Shown: one piece after another, positions 52,112 through 61,648 of the stretch
Layout of the letters: every line of letters begins with the position of its first letter
How positions within the stretch are numbered: position 1 is the stretch's first letter
DNA from: an uncultured Akkermansia sp.
GTDB taxonomy: Bacteria; Verrucomicrobiota; Verrucomicrobiia; Verrucomicrobiales; Akkermansiaceae
NCBI GenBank assembly: GCA_947601655.1
Contig: CANQGG010000007.1
Location: forward strand, 1-64,000
Direction of reading: 5' to 3'
DNA length: 64,000 nt
Program-made: the position numbers and the translations under genes
Notes under the pieces: model-generated
Told to the model about the DNA's origin: nothing
The model's database searches: none
The model's input: only the letters and a program-made list of their open reading frames with translations

Positions 52112-54580
52112 TTATTTATCCTTGGTCGTACTTGCGCTGTGAATTAGTCGCTGCGCGTCTGGCGGAGGAGTCCACTGTGGGAATTCCGTCTTCAGAACCT
52201 CGTTGTATTGTGAGCTCTCGACACTTTTGCCACTGCGCTTGAGAGCCTCTGTGAGTTTATACGTCGCCAGGGGTTTGAGTTCAGCATCGCTCACTACGTT
52301 TGCCACTCGTCCGTAGTAGCGAGAGGCTTCATCGTATTGCCCCTCCGCAAAATATGTGTCTCCCAAAGTAATGAGGAGTGAAGACTTGATGGGACCATCA
52401 ATACCCATGGAGACAGCTTGTTCACAAGTGCTTCGCGCTCGCGAAAACATACCGGATTCTAACTGCAATCGAGCTAAATCTCGCATTCCCTCCGCCTTGC
52501 GGTAAGGTTGCTTCTCCATGGCGATGTAGTTGCGTGCCGCCTCCAGTCCCCGCTTGTATTGCCCCAATTCCAACAGGGAGTGAGCCAGGAGTTTCCAAAC
52601 GATAGGCTCGACCTTTGGTCGTTCCTGTTTGCTACCATCCGAGGCAGTATATGATTCCTTTGGTTCTCGTGCGATGGCATCCGTCAACAGGCGATCTGCC
52701 CCGGCAAAATCATTTTTTTGAAAACACATCCAGCCGCACCAGCGCAGGATGCCTGGTGGCAGGGCATTGTAGGATGCCATGTTTGTTTGCCTCAGATTGT
52801 AAAGGGCACGTTTCAGGCGATCAGCATCCTGCATTTTAAAATAGCACTGTACGAGAGCGGTTTCCACTCGAGAACCGTAAATATCCGGTGCAATGGAGCT
52901 TGCTTCTGTAAAATGCGGAACAGCAGCTTCCGGTTGGGTTTCGTAGAGGGCGCAGGCAATGCTGTAATGAGCTTCCGCGAGCGCAGCTGGTTTGATACCC
53001 CGCTGTTTGCAGTTGAGAAGCCCTTCGTAATAGCGAATCATGCGCTGAGGATCATTCTTGCTGGCGTGCGCTGCTTTTTGCCAACAGACGAGAGCCGCCT
53101 GAGAGTTTGGGTAACGCTGCAACACGTCATCGAAGTCTCGCAAGGCTTCACCGATTTTCCCCTGACTGGCCAAAACAGAACCGCGCAGTGCGTAAGCATC
53201 AGGCAGCCGAGGCTCCTGCTTGTAGGTGGCAATGAAGTGATTGAGAGTGGGAATGGGGTCGTAGCTGGTTCCTTGTGCTGCGCACCATGCTTTTTTGTAT
53301 TCGGCATCCGCTTGCATCTCCTTTGGCAGCTGTTCAATGCGTAGTGCGTCAAATTGTCGAGCCGCTTCTTCAGGATCCGCTGCCATCACAATATCAGCGT
53401 ATGTGAAGCGCACCCAATCGCAAATAGCCATGTTTGCCGCCGCCGATCCGGGTGCTGCATAGGTGCTCAGGAACTTGTAGGCGAGGGATAGCAGATTGTC
53501 TGATCGCAGCTGCTGAGCGCACACAATACGGCGATAAGCAGCATCCGCTCCCACTGTGCCGCCCGGCTGGTATCGCTCTGCCATCTCAAACCATGCCGCT
53601 GCTTCCTGATACATTTCCTGATCCAGGTACGCCTGACCGACGATGAGCGCGCGCCGTGCCTCTTTTTCCGGATCTTTCAATGGATGATAATTTTGGGAAA
53701 CTTTTTTAAAGATTCCGGAGTAGTCCTTACGTTTATACATTCGCACCAAGGTTTCCAGCTGGGCTTCCGCAGTGTATTGTGCCATTTCCTCGGTGTCCGA
53801 GATTTTGTCGTAAAGAGCCTGAGATTCAGCATCGCGTCCCAACTGAGAGGCAAGGCGAGCGGCTTGAAGGGTTGCCATGCCACGTACCGGTTTTTCCAGA
53901 TCCTTCATCCCCAGAAGTCGCGTGAAAAGCGCGTATGCTTCAGCATCCTTTGATTGTTCAGTTTTAAGCTGTGCAAGTGCCAGAAGACTTGCTTGCAGGA
54001 TACTAGGTTGCACGCCCTTCAACTCGCAGAGGCGTGAGAGGATGTTTTCTGCCTCGTGACGCAGATTCTGCTGCAGCAGCGCGCGGGCTAATCGATAGAG
54101 GGCATCCTGCTGCAATGCAGGTCGCCGCGTTTCACGATCCACGATGCGGAAATAGCCCGCTGCCTTGTTCCAAATAGAGCGGTCAGTCGCTTGCGTGCCG
54201 AGTTTGTAGGCCGCTGCTGCTGCATATTCTCCATGAAAATTGTTCGCAAGTTGTCCGAGTAGCACGTTAGCCGCAGCTGATTCCCCGGCTTCCTCCCTGC
54301 AGATAGCCTGGAGATAAAGGGCTTTGTCACGCTCCTTTGCGTTGGGGTATTTCTGAAGGTAATCGGCAAAGAGATCAGCCGCGCGTCGGAGATCCTCAAG
54401 TTTTTGGTTGCTTTCATCAGTTTGTCCGCGTGCCTGATTGTAAAGTTGTTCGGCTATGGCAAGAGCATCTGCCTGCGGGTTAGCCGCCAGGGCGGCATCC
54501 TGCGCATGCACTGGTGCATGCGCGACAGCTGCCAGCAGGATAAGAGGGAGTAGAGCAGTTTGAGGAGGACAAGCGAGCAT
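52112..54580 (-). CDS. Exported TPR-repeat protein of the ExbBD operon
   Basis: The 822-residue protein starts with a signal peptide (LLPLILLAAVAHAPVHAQ) and then consists of helical repeats of about 34-40 residues, with units such as RDKALYLQAICREEAG and GKIGEALRDFDDVLQRYPNS typical of TPR proteins. It follows exbD by 30 bp. By position it resembles YbgF/CpoB-like partners of Tol systems, which link energy from ExbB/TolQ to envelope work, here next to a peptidoglycan polymerase. That role is inferred. No enzymatic motif is present. Confidence 0.75.
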   Translation of the reverse strand: MLACPPQTALLPLILLAAVAHAPVHAQDAALAANPQADALAIAEQLYNQARGQTDESNQKLEDLRRAADLFADYLQKYPNAKERDKALYLQAICREEAGESAAANVLLGQLANNFHGEYAAAAAYKLGTQATDRSIWNKAAGYFRIVDRETRRPALQQDALYRLARALLQQNLRHEAENILSRLCELKGVQPSILQASLLALAQLKTEQSKDAEAYALFTRLLGMKDLEKPVRGMATLQAARLASQLGRDAESQALYDKISDTEEMAQYTAEAQLETLVRMYKRKDYSGIFKKVSQNYHPLKDPEKEARRALIVGQAYLDQEMYQEAAAWFEMAERYQPGGTVGADAAYRRIVCAQQLRSDNLLSLAYKFLSTYAAPGSAAANMAICDWVRFTYADIVMAADPEEAARQFDALRIEQLPKEMQADAEYKKAWCAAQGTSYDPIPTLNHFIATYKQEPRLPDAYALRGSVLASQGKIGEALRDFDDVLQRYPNSQAALVCWQKAAHASKNDPQRMIRYYEGLLNCKQRGIKPAALAEAHYSIACALYETQPEAAVPHFTEASSIAPDIYGSRVETALVQCYFKMQDADRLKRALYNLRQTNMASYNALPPGILRWCGWMCFQKNDFAGADRLLTDAIAREPKESYTASDGSKQERPKVEPIVWKLLAHSLLELGQYKRGLEAARNYIAMEKQPYRKAEGMRDLARLQLESGMFSRARSTCEQAVSMGIDGPIKSSLLITLGDTYFAEGQYDEASRYYGRVANVVSDAELKPLATYKLTEALKRSGKSVESSQYNEVLKTEFPQWTPPPDAQRLIHSASTTKDK

Positions 54581-54610
54581 CGTTATGTGCGTATATGTAA
54601 GAGGAGCGAG

Positions 54611-55042
54611 TTATTTGGCTTGAGAAGGCAATTGCTTGGAGAAGGAGACGTTCCAGACTCCGGCTTGGGAGCAGGTGGAAATCACATCAGCCACTTTTTG
54701 CCAGCGCATTTCAGCGTCACCGCGGATGCGTACAGGTTGGTTGGGATTCACGGCAATCATACGCTGTAGCATAGAGAGTAATTTTTCGCGCGTGAAGACT
54801 TCTCGATCAATGGTAATGATGAGTTCGCCGTTTTCCTCGCGCGCATTGATGATAATTTCGTCAATGGCACGGGAGGCTTCCTCCGTTGTCTTGGGCGCCG
54901 TAGGAACCTTCACCTTCAAATCCTGCTCATTGAGGATAAATTTCTGGGTGACGACAAAGAAGATGAGCAGTAGGAACACCACGTCCAGCATGGGAGCAAG
55001 CTGGAATCCGATGCAATCCGGCATCTTCACATTGAACTTCAT
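54611..55042 (-). CDS. ExbD/TolR family proton-channel subunit
   Basis: The 143-residue protein has one N-terminal membrane helix, LAPMLDVVFLLLIFFVV, with the Asp needed for proton use. A periplasmic domain with VRIRGDAEMRWQKVADVISTCSQAG follows, as in ExbD/TolR. With ExbB it converts proton-motive force into movement across the envelope. The exbB stop and this ATG share one base (TGATG). Whether it serves TonB or Tol is not clear. Confidence 0.88.
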   Translation of the reverse strand: MKFNVKMPDCIGFQLAPMLDVVFLLLIFFVVTQKFILNEQDLKVKVPTAPKTTEEASRAIDEIIINAREENGELIITIDREVFTREKLLSMLQRMIAVNPNQPVRIRGDAEMRWQKVADVISTCSQAGVWNVSFSKQLPSQAK

Positions 55043-55815
55043 CAGCGTAGGTCGGAGGCTTGAGGATAGTTGCGCCTTGGTTCTGCTTCTGGTATCGCTT
55101 CCGAATTTCCCATTGCTGATTGGATTGCTTTCACCGGCCGCTGTTCTCTATTCATCTGCACAGAAATAAGCGAGAGAACATGCGTAACGGCTGCCTCCAT
55201 ATCAGCAATACGTTTTTGGATGCGATTGCGAAAGATTACATAAAAAAGCATGCAGGGGATGGCGAGCGCCAAACCTCCGGCAGTAGTGATCATTGCCTCT
55301 GAGATGCCACTGGCCATCTGCATCTGCTTCACACCCTCAAAATTACCTGCTGCCATTTCCGTGAAGGTCCGCATCATCCCCAGCACTGTTCCCAATAGAC
55401 CGATCATCGGAGCAATGCCGCCGATGTCTGCAAGCCAGCTAGTTTGCCGTGTAAGCATATTTGCCTGACGCGATCCTTCGGCAACTGCCACCTCCCGTAC
55501 CTCGTCGATGTTTGCCCGGGGATTGCGTTGCAAGAAAAGCATGACCACTTGCAGCGTGCGCGTGAAACTCGAGTCGTTTTCTTCACACAGGTCTGTGAGT
55601 CCTGCGTAGTCCTTCCGTCGTATCCGCGTTTCCACCAGCGGGACAAGGCGAAGGGGCAGTACCGCTCCTTCCCGCGTAACCCACAGATTCACGATGATGA
55701 CCATCAGAGCAATGAATGATAACGCCAGCAAAGGCCACATCAGCACGCCGCCCTTTTCAAACAGGTTCAACGTTTGCTTGATGACCTCATCTGATAGGAA
55801 TATATATGCCACCAT
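55042..55815 (-). CDS. ExbB/TolQ/MotA family proton-channel protein
   Basis: The 257-residue protein has three membrane helices: GVLMWPLLALSFIALMVIIV, then WLADIGGIAPMIGLLGTVLGM and AMITTAGGLALAIPCMLFYVIF. The second and third carry the MotA/TolQ/ExbB signature. It forms the pentameric channel around ExbD. It is the first gene of the minus-strand operon ending in rsmB, and a strong promoter lies 16 bp upstream of its ATG. Confidence 0.88.
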   Translation of the reverse strand: MVAYIFLSDEVIKQTLNLFEKGGVLMWPLLALSFIALMVIIVNLWVTREGAVLPLRLVPLVETRIRRKDYAGLTDLCEENDSSFTRTLQVVMLFLQRNPRANIDEVREVAVAEGSRQANMLTRQTSWLADIGGIAPMIGLLGTVLGMMRTFTEMAAGNFEGVKQMQMASGISEAMITTAGGLALAIPCMLFYVIFRNRIQKRIADMEAAVTHVLSLISVQMNREQRPVKAIQSAMGNSEAIPEAEPRRNYPQASDLR

Positions 55816-55830
55816 GATTTGTTGCGCGCT

Positions 55831-55859
55831 ATTATACTCCCGACTTTCTCATTTTACAA
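55831..55859 (-). promoter_or_regulatory. Sigma-70 promoter for the exbB operon
   Basis: On the minus strand TTGTAA (55859-55854) and a perfect TATAAT (55836-55831) are 17 bp apart. The transcript would start near 55824, leaving a leader of about 9 nt. Confidence 0.75.
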
Positions 55860-55938
55860 GCCGATTGAGTGTCTGTTTCTAAATTACTCATTTTCTCAGG
55901 AATGTTTTGTTGTTGATAGGTGCAATCCGACATTTTTC

Positions 55939-55966
55939 TTGCGCATGAGGCAGCCGGTGTTATAAT
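55939..55966 (+). promoter_or_regulatory. Sigma-70 promoter for the sugar porter, nearly leaderless
   Basis: TTGCGC at 55939-55944 and a perfect TATAAT at 55961-55966 are 16 bp apart. The ATG at 55976 lies only 9 nt after the -10, so the mRNA would begin within a few bases of the start codon. Confidence 0.7.
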
Positions 55967-55975
55967 GCATCCGTT

Positions 55976-58042
55976 ATGAGTACAAGTCTAGCTGCAAACG
56001 GTGTGACCGATTCCGTAAGGCGTTATGCGCGTTACCTGATGGTGATGGCGGGTCTGGGTGGTTTGCTTTATGGGATTGACGTTGGGGTGATCGCGGCCGC
56101 AGTCCCGTACATTGAGCAAACCTCGACTTACACTCCGCAACAGATATCGGTGGTGGTGGCGGCTGTGCTGCTTGGCTCGGTGATTTCCTCGCTGTTCGCA
56201 GGTGTGTTGGCGGAATGGATGGGGCGTAAGAAAGTGATCATCCTCTCGGCTCTGCTTTTCACCCTCAGCATCCCGGTAATTTGCTTCTCCAACGGTGTGT
56301 TCAATGTGCTCATGGGGGGACGCATTCTGCAGGGGGCTTCCGCCGGATTGGTTGGTGTGGTGGTGCCGATGTATCTTGCCGAGTGTCTGGATGCCGGCTC
56401 TCGAGGCAAGGGGACCGGTATGTTCCAGTTCCTCCTTACCGTCGGACTCGTGTTTGCCGCTCTTGTGGGATTGCTGACGACAAAACTCGTGGGTTCCGCA
56501 ATGGATGTGACCGTAGATGATGCAGCAAAAACGATGGCATGGCAAACAATTTTCTGGTGCTCAGCGGTGCCGGGACTTATTCTGTTCTTCGGGGCGTTTC
56601 GCCTGAAGGAATCTCCCCGCTGGCTCTATCGTCGCGGGCGTGAGGAAGAGGCTCTTATCGCGCTGGCCGCAAATAATGGAGAAGTCGCTGCGAAGGACAT
56701 TCTTGCGGAAATGAAGGCTGCAGATGTTGCCGCTGAGGAAGAGAAGGCCGCCATTGCGGCTGCAGCCAAGGGCGATAGTCTCTTGCAGCGCAAGTACGTG
56801 ATTCCGTTTGTCCTCGCCGTGATTGTATTAGCGTGTACGCAGGCTACGGGCATCAATTCTGTGCTCAACTATTCCGTGAAGATCTTCCAGCAGGCTGGCT
56901 TGCAAGGCGAGAGCGCCAACTATGCGGATGTTGCCATCAAGGTGGTCAATATGCTCATGACCATTGTTGCCGTCTCCCTCGTGGATAAGAAGGGGCGTAC
57001 CTTCCTGCTCAAGATGGGTACGCTCGGTATCATTGTGGGGCTTGCCGGTGTGGGACTGATGTTCCTGAATGTTGAAAATGAGCGTGTCGACGTCACAAGC
57101 TTCGTGCAGGCTCAGGTGAAACAGTATGAAGGACTGGGCGCCTACGCCAAGGTCTCCGTGGATGATGCTGTGAAGGCCGCTGCCGTCCAGAGACCCGAGC
57201 TCATGCAGGGCGGATCCATCGCTCCCGGTATGCAGCTCATCGTCACCTACAAACAGGGAGACTCCTCCAACCAGGTTGTTGCAGAGAAGTTTGATCGGGC
57301 TGCCTGCCTTGATACGGTGAATAGAGCAGGCCTGAGCGAGCCCTATGTGGACGACGCCATGGGCGACGTGGATGTTGCCGCTGCTCAAGCCTCTTTCCTT
57401 GCAGATTTGGATAAGGACGCCATTGAAAAGGTGAAGGTCTTTAAACTCTCCGACAAGGTGCGCAAAAGTCAGGTGAAACCAGCTGATGGTACTGATGTCG
57501 GGGCGTTGGAAAAAGCGCTATTGGAGCTGGAGAGCAACAGCGACCGAGCCATCATTGCTCCGGCTTTTGTTCCGAAACCAACAGCGGTAGACCATATCTG
57601 TTTTTGGAATGATCATCCTGAACCCGGTTCGCTGCAACCTTTGGAGATCACTCGTGCTGAGGTGGGTATGAAACCTGCCCCGCTTACAGGTTGGCTCGTC
57701 ACAGTGTTTTTCGTGGTTTTCATCTCGTTTTATGCCGCAGGTCCCGGTGTATGCGTGTGGCTCGCGCTTTCTGAATTGATGCCCACCCGCATCCGGGCTA
57801 ACGGCATGGCTATTGCGCTGCTTATCAACCAGGGTGTCTCCACTACGATCGCCGGCACGTTCCTGCCATGGGTCGGAGCCTATGGCTACTCCAGCGTGTT
57901 CTTTACCCTTGCTGGCTTTACAGTGATCTATTTCATCACCGCCGCTTTTTTCCTTCCGGAAACGAAGGGGCGTACCCTGGAGGAAATCGAGCAGTATTTC
58001 ACGACGGGGAAGATGCCACAATCCAAGGAGCAGGAATGCTGA
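55976..58042 (+). CDS. Sugar-porter MFS transporter with long periplasmic insertion
   Basis: The 688-residue protein has the sugar-porter signatures: LYGIDVGVI in helix 1, EWMGRKK between helices 2 and 3, ESPRWLYRRGR after helix 6, VDKKGRT, and PETKGRTLEEIE at the end. Family members usually have about 450-500 residues. Here about 180 charged residues (from NVENERVDVTSFVQ to EVGMKPAPL) are inserted between helices 9 and 10, a loop expected to face the periplasm. It should import a sugar with protons; the substrate is unknown. It lies divergent to exbB. Confidence 0.85.
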   Translation: MSTSLAANGVTDSVRRYARYLMVMAGLGGLLYGIDVGVIAAAVPYIEQTSTYTPQQISVVVAAVLLGSVISSLFAGVLAEWMGRKKVIILSALLFTLSIPVICFSNGVFNVLMGGRILQGASAGLVGVVVPMYLAECLDAGSRGKGTGMFQFLLTVGLVFAALVGLLTTKLVGSAMDVTVDDAAKTMAWQTIFWCSAVPGLILFFGAFRLKESPRWLYRRGREEEALIALAANNGEVAAKDILAEMKAADVAAEEEKAAIAAAAKGDSLLQRKYVIPFVLAVIVLACTQATGINSVLNYSVKIFQQAGLQGESANYADVAIKVVNMLMTIVAVSLVDKKGRTFLLKMGTLGIIVGLAGVGLMFLNVENERVDVTSFVQAQVKQYEGLGAYAKVSVDDAVKAAAVQRPELMQGGSIAPGMQLIVTYKQGDSSNQVVAEKFDRAACLDTVNRAGLSEPYVDDAMGDVDVAAAQASFLADLDKDAIEKVKVFKLSDKVRKSQVKPADGTDVGALEKALLELESNSDRAIIAPAFVPKPTAVDHICFWNDHPEPGSLQPLEITRAEVGMKPAPLTGWLVTVFFVVFISFYAAGPGVCVWLALSELMPTRIRANGMAIALLINQGVSTTIAGTFLPWVGAYGYSSVFFTLAGFTVIYFITAAFFLPETKGRTLEEIEQYFTTGKMPQSKEQEC

Positions 58043-58412
58043 TTTCTCCGTACTCTCTCCCTTCGCAAAGGAGGAAGGTCTGTACAGGGTGGCTTTTGTG
58101 GAGATAAGCGAGGAGTAAGGTCCGATGCCGGATAACCATCAAGCCGACACACAGGTGTCGGAGTGGGTCGTGGTGACTCTCTGCGTTTCCCCACGTGTCC
58201 TGTAGCAGTTCTGCGTTTTCTAAGGTCCCACTTACCGGCAAAACATATACGCACTTCTCCTGGTGGCGCCGGGCGGCGTGTTTAGGTATGCCGGTGGCTG
58301 GCATTGTTTATCTGTTGATGCGACGGAAGAATCCACGGGCACGATGCGTGTTCCAAACAAGTAGCGTTAGTTTGGTGTATTGCCCCATTGGTCACATTCA
58401 GACTTTTGTTTA
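58043..58412. other. Non-coding interval with one perfect hairpin
   Basis: I see no convincing gene here. CCGACAC and GTGTCGG pair around ACAG at 58144-58161, without a T tract. Short frames in both directions lack any family feature. The interval could hold a terminator for the transporter gene. Confidence 0.4.
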
Positions 58413-58607
58413 ATGGGAACTTTTCTATTTGCTGTTATCCCGTTTGACCTCGCGGTTGCTATTGTGTACGTCGCCATTGCTTTCACCATTTGCACGGGGC
58501 TCTTGGAAAGGCCTCGGTTTATGAAGGAATCGGAGCGAAAAAAATACACAACTTATCCGGATGGGTCGGTGGAGACAACAGGAAATATCTACGGGATAAA
58601 TCTTTAA
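58413..58607 (+). CDS. Small membrane protein, hypothetical
   Basis: The 64-residue product from the ATG at 58413 has one long hydrophobic helix (GTFLFAVIPFDLAVAIVYVAIAF) followed by a polar tail (ESERKKYTTYPDGSVETTGN). It ends 5 bp before the promoter of the DUF4492-cydAB cluster. No family recognised. The clear hydrophobic-then-polar layout favours a real gene, but its length is marginal. Confidence 0.45.
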   Translation: MGTFLFAVIPFDLAVAIVYVAIAFTICTGLLERPRFMKESERKKYTTYPDGSVETTGNIYGINL

Positions 58608-58612
58608 TTTTC

Positions 58613-58641
58613 TTGCGTCGATGAGAAATGAAAGCTAGAAT
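58613..58641 (+). promoter_or_regulatory. Sigma-70-like promoter for DUF4492-cydAB
   Basis: TTGCGT at 58613-58618 and TAGAAT at 58636-58641 are 17 bp apart. The GTG at 58650 follows 8 nt after the -10, so the transcript is nearly leaderless. Confidence 0.6.
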
Positions 58642-58649
58642 GAAGAGCG

Positions 58650-58874
58650 GTGAGTTTACGAGGCATCTACGAATTCTACCGAGATGGGTTTCGCGGGATG
58701 ACGCTGGGGCGGACGCTCTGGTGTGTGATTCTCGTGAAACTGGCGGTGGTATTTGGCTTGCTGCGCGTGTTTTATTTTGAACCGGAGCTGCAGGGTACTG
58801 CAGAGGAGAACAGCCGTGCCGTGGCGACGGAACTCACCAATCGCACCTCACCTCACCGCTATGGAACCTATTGA
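58650..58874 (+). CDS. DUF4492 small membrane protein of the cytochrome bd cluster
   Basis: The 74-residue protein starts with GTG and reads SLRGIYEFYRDGFRGMTLGR followed by LWCVILVKLAVVFGLLRVFYF. The FYRDGFRxMTLGRTLW signature is that of DUF4492, a family often found before cydA in Bacteroidetes and Campylobacterota. A role as small accessory subunit of the bd oxidase is likely by position. It overlaps cydA by 14 nt. Confidence 0.82.
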   Translation: MSLRGIYEFYRDGFRGMTLGRTLWCVILVKLAVVFGLLRVFYFEPELQGTAEENSRAVATELTNRTSPHRYGTY

Positions 58875-60423
58875 TCCCTCCCTTATTGACTGGTCACGCG
58901 CGCAGTTCGCACTCACCGCGATGTACCACTGGGTTTTCGTGCCGCTCACCCTTGGTCTCGGGCTTATCATGTGCATCATGGAGAGCATATACGTGAAGAC
59001 CGGACACGAGTTTTGGAAGGGACTGACACGTTTTTGGATGAAGCTTTTCGGCGTGAATTTCGCCGTTGGTGTCGCTACAGGTATCATCCTCGAATTCGAG
59101 TTTGGCACGAATTGGAGTAACTACAGCTGGTTTGTCGGAGATATTTTCGGCGCGCCGTTGGCGGTCGAGGGTATTGTGGCGTTCTTCCTGGAGGCTACTT
59201 TTATCGCGTTGATGTTCTTCGGATGGGATAAGCTGAGCCGTGGTACTCATCTGATGTCCACTTGGATGACTGTGCTTGGAGCCACACTCTCTGCCTGGTG
59301 GATTCTTGTAGCTAACGCGTGGATGCAATTTCCCGTTGGGATGGATTTTAATCCCGAGACCGTACGCAATGAGATGGTGAGTTTCGCTGCCGTGGCTCTC
59401 TCTCCGGTTGCGGTGATGAAGTTCTTACACACGGTCACTTCTGCCTGGGTGTTGGGTGCGGTGTTTGTTGTGGGGGTGAGCAGCTGGTACCTGCTGCGCG
59501 GCAGACACAGTGACTTTGCTCGTGCAAGCATCCGCGTGGCAAGTATTGTGGGTCTCATCGCAGCCATTGCTACCGGCTTCACCGGTCACCAGAGCGCTGT
59601 GCAGATTGCGCGTATCCAGCCCATGAAGCTTGCTGCAGCGGAAGGTTTAGTGGACGGTGGACAGGGTGTCGGTCTCGTGGGCGTCGGTCTATTGAAGCCT
59701 GGGGTGAACTGGGCAAACCCACAGGAGGATCCCTTCCTCTTCAAGGTGGAGATTCCTCGTGCGCTTTCCATCCTTGCCACAAATGATCCGAATGGTTATG
59801 TCCCAGGTATTCGCAACCTGCTTGAGGGCGGTTATCCGGGAGAGGACGGGCTGCCCGCTCTTTCTGCCGATCAGCAGATGGCAATCGGGAAAAAAGCCAT
59901 TCAATCCCTTGTCACCTACCGCGCTGCGAGAGAGGCAGGGGATGGTGCTGCGGCGAAGACTGCCGAAGAAAGTTTGCGGCGCTCTTTCCATTACATGGGG
60001 TATGGCTACCTGAATTCTCCGGAGGAGCTTGTTCCCCCCGTTGCCGTTACGTTTTATTCCTTCCGCGTTATGGTAATTCTGGGCGGGTATTTTGTGGCGC
60101 TCTTTGCAGGGCTTCTCCTGTTGGGACACCGTATTGAGCGAGTGAGGTTGATTCCGCTGGGCGTGTTGTTGAGCATACCGCTGGCATATTTAGCGAGTGA
60201 AGCCGGTTGGGTGGTAGCGGAAGTAGGACGTCAGCCATGGGCGATTCAGGGGTTGCTGCCGAATTGCGCGGCAGTGTCACGTTTGGCGACGAGTTCGGTG
60301 CAGTTGACCTTTTGGATATTCCTTGTGCTCTTCACGGTGCTGCTTTTAGCGGAACTGTGCATCATGCTTCGTGTTGTGGCGGATGGTCCTGAATCTTCCT
60401 CAAAAGCTCCTGCTGCTGAATAA
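58861..60423 (+). CDS. cydA: Cytochrome bd quinol oxidase subunit I
   Basis: The 520-residue membrane protein begins SLIDWSRAQFALTAMYHWVF, holding the His that ligates haem. FLHTVTSAWVLGAVFVVG provides the second His and FYSFRVMVILGG the Met ligand, and GWVVAEVGRQPW is the conserved CydA motif. It oxidises quinol and reduces oxygen at the inner membrane with high affinity, so the organism can respire at low oxygen. The start MEPIDPS is internal to a longer open frame and is preceded by no Shine-Dalgarno sequence. Confidence 0.95.
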   Translation: MEPIDPSLIDWSRAQFALTAMYHWVFVPLTLGLGLIMCIMESIYVKTGHEFWKGLTRFWMKLFGVNFAVGVATGIILEFEFGTNWSNYSWFVGDIFGAPLAVEGIVAFFLEATFIALMFFGWDKLSRGTHLMSTWMTVLGATLSAWWILVANAWMQFPVGMDFNPETVRNEMVSFAAVALSPVAVMKFLHTVTSAWVLGAVFVVGVSSWYLLRGRHSDFARASIRVASIVGLIAAIATGFTGHQSAVQIARIQPMKLAAAEGLVDGGQGVGLVGVGLLKPGVNWANPQEDPFLFKVEIPRALSILATNDPNGYVPGIRNLLEGGYPGEDGLPALSADQQMAIGKKAIQSLVTYRAAREAGDGAAAKTAEESLRRSFHYMGYGYLNSPEELVPPVAVTFYSFRVMVILGGYFVALFAGLLLLGHRIERVRLIPLGVLLSIPLAYLASEAGWVVAEVGRQPWAIQGLLPNCAAVSRLATSSVQLTFWIFLVLFTVLLLAELCIMLRVVADGPESSSKAPAAE

Positions 60424-60451
60424 TTGTTTCATCTCTCAACTTCTTCTACCA

Positions 60452-61594
60452 ATGACTTATACATTTCTACAAGAATACTGGTGTTTCCTTGTTTGCTTAC
60501 TTGGGGCTCTTCTCGTATTCCTCATGTTTGTCCAGGGAGGGCAAACCCTTATTTGTCAGTTGGGACGCACCGAGGAACAGAGGCGTATGCTTTTGCTGGC
60601 TACGGGGCGCAAATGGGAACTCACATTCACCACATTAGTGACTTTTGGCGGGGCGTTTTTTGCATCCTTCCCGCTCTTTTACTCTACGAGCTTCGGCGGG
60701 GCGTATTGGGTGTGGATGCTCATCCTCCTCTGCTTTGTGATTCAGGCCGTTTCATACGAGTTTATGCACAAGCGTTCAAATCTTCTTGGCAAGGGAGTCT
60801 ACCGCACGTTTCTTTTCCTGAACGGCGTGCTCGGTCCCGTTCTCGTTGGTACCGCTGTGGGTACTTTCTTTTTCGGTGCCAACTTCGTAGTGAACAAGGT
60901 TAATATTGCTAACGCTGTTGCTCCATCCGCCATTTCATCATGGACAACGCCCTGGCATGGGCTGGAAGCCGTGGCGGATTTTCGTAATGTACTGCTTGGC
61001 CTCGCGGTGCTGATGTTGGCTCGTTGTCTTGCGCATCTGTATTTTCTCAATCGGGTGAGTGACGCAGACCTGCGCGCGCGCGGGCTGAAGATGTTGCCCT
61101 GGGAGATTGCTTTCTTTCTCGTCTTCTTTTTAAGCTTTGTTGGTTGCTGGCTTTCCGCTACCGGTTTTGTAGTCTCCGAAGCTGTGGAAACTGCCGGCAG
61201 AATAGTGCCCATGGAGATGAAATTCCTGAACGTGTTGCTGGATCGCCCGGAACTTCTGGCGCTGCTGCTGGTGGGCGTCGTATTGGTGCTCGTCGGTCTG
61301 CTGTTGCCCATTATAAAGTCCGGCAGTCGCTGCGGCATCTGGTGGGCAGGATGCGGCACGGTGCTCACTGTGCTGGCTTTGCTGCTGAGCGCGGGCTGGG
61401 GCTTTGGTGGCGTTTATTATCCATCGCTGGCTGATCCCCAAAGTTCCCTCACTCTTGCCAACAGCTGCTCAAGCGAATTTACGTTACGCGTAATGAGCGT
61501 TGTTTCTCTCTTCATTCCCTTTGTCCTGCTTTATATCATTTGGGCTTGGCGGGCATTAGAGAAGAGGCCGATCGATTCTGCTGAACTCTCCTGA
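60452..61594 (+). CDS. cydB: Cytochrome bd quinol oxidase subunit II
   Basis: The 380-residue protein has the CydB pattern of about eight membrane helices: EYWCFLVCLLGALLVFLMFVQGGQ, ATGRKWELTFTTLVTFGGAFFASFPLFY and QAVSYEFMHKR. It pairs with CydA, 28 bp upstream. The start MTYTFLQ agrees with relatives that begin just before the first helix. Confidence 0.93.
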   Translation: MTYTFLQEYWCFLVCLLGALLVFLMFVQGGQTLICQLGRTEEQRRMLLLATGRKWELTFTTLVTFGGAFFASFPLFYSTSFGGAYWVWMLILLCFVIQAVSYEFMHKRSNLLGKGVYRTFLFLNGVLGPVLVGTAVGTFFFGANFVVNKVNIANAVAPSAISSWTTPWHGLEAVADFRNVLLGLAVLMLARCLAHLYFLNRVSDADLRARGLKMLPWEIAFFLVFFLSFVGCWLSATGFVVSEAVETAGRIVPMEMKFLNVLLDRPELLALLLVGVVLVLVGLLLPIIKSGSRCGIWWAGCGTVLTVLALLLSAGWGFGGVYYPSLADPQSSLTLANSCSSEFTLRVMSVVSLFIPFVLLYIIWAWRALEKRPIDSAELS

Positions 61595-61610
61595 GTCCAC
61601 GCGTCTATCC

Positions 61611-61639
61611 TTGCAAAATACACCACTCTGTGCTACGAT
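61611..61639 (+). promoter_or_regulatory. Sigma-70-like promoter for prfA-prmC
   Basis: TTGCAA at 61611-61616 and TACGAT at 61634-61639 are 17 bp apart. The ATG at 61649 lies 9 nt after the -10, again giving a nearly leaderless mRNA. Confidence 0.55.
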
Positions 61640-61648
61640 GCTCGCCGC

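Noticed and set aside
58043..58412. RNase P RNA, 6S or SRP RNA
   Set aside because: GAGGAAGGTC hints at RNase P RNA, but the other conserved blocks are missing, and no SRP tetraloop or 6S-like closing stem is seen.
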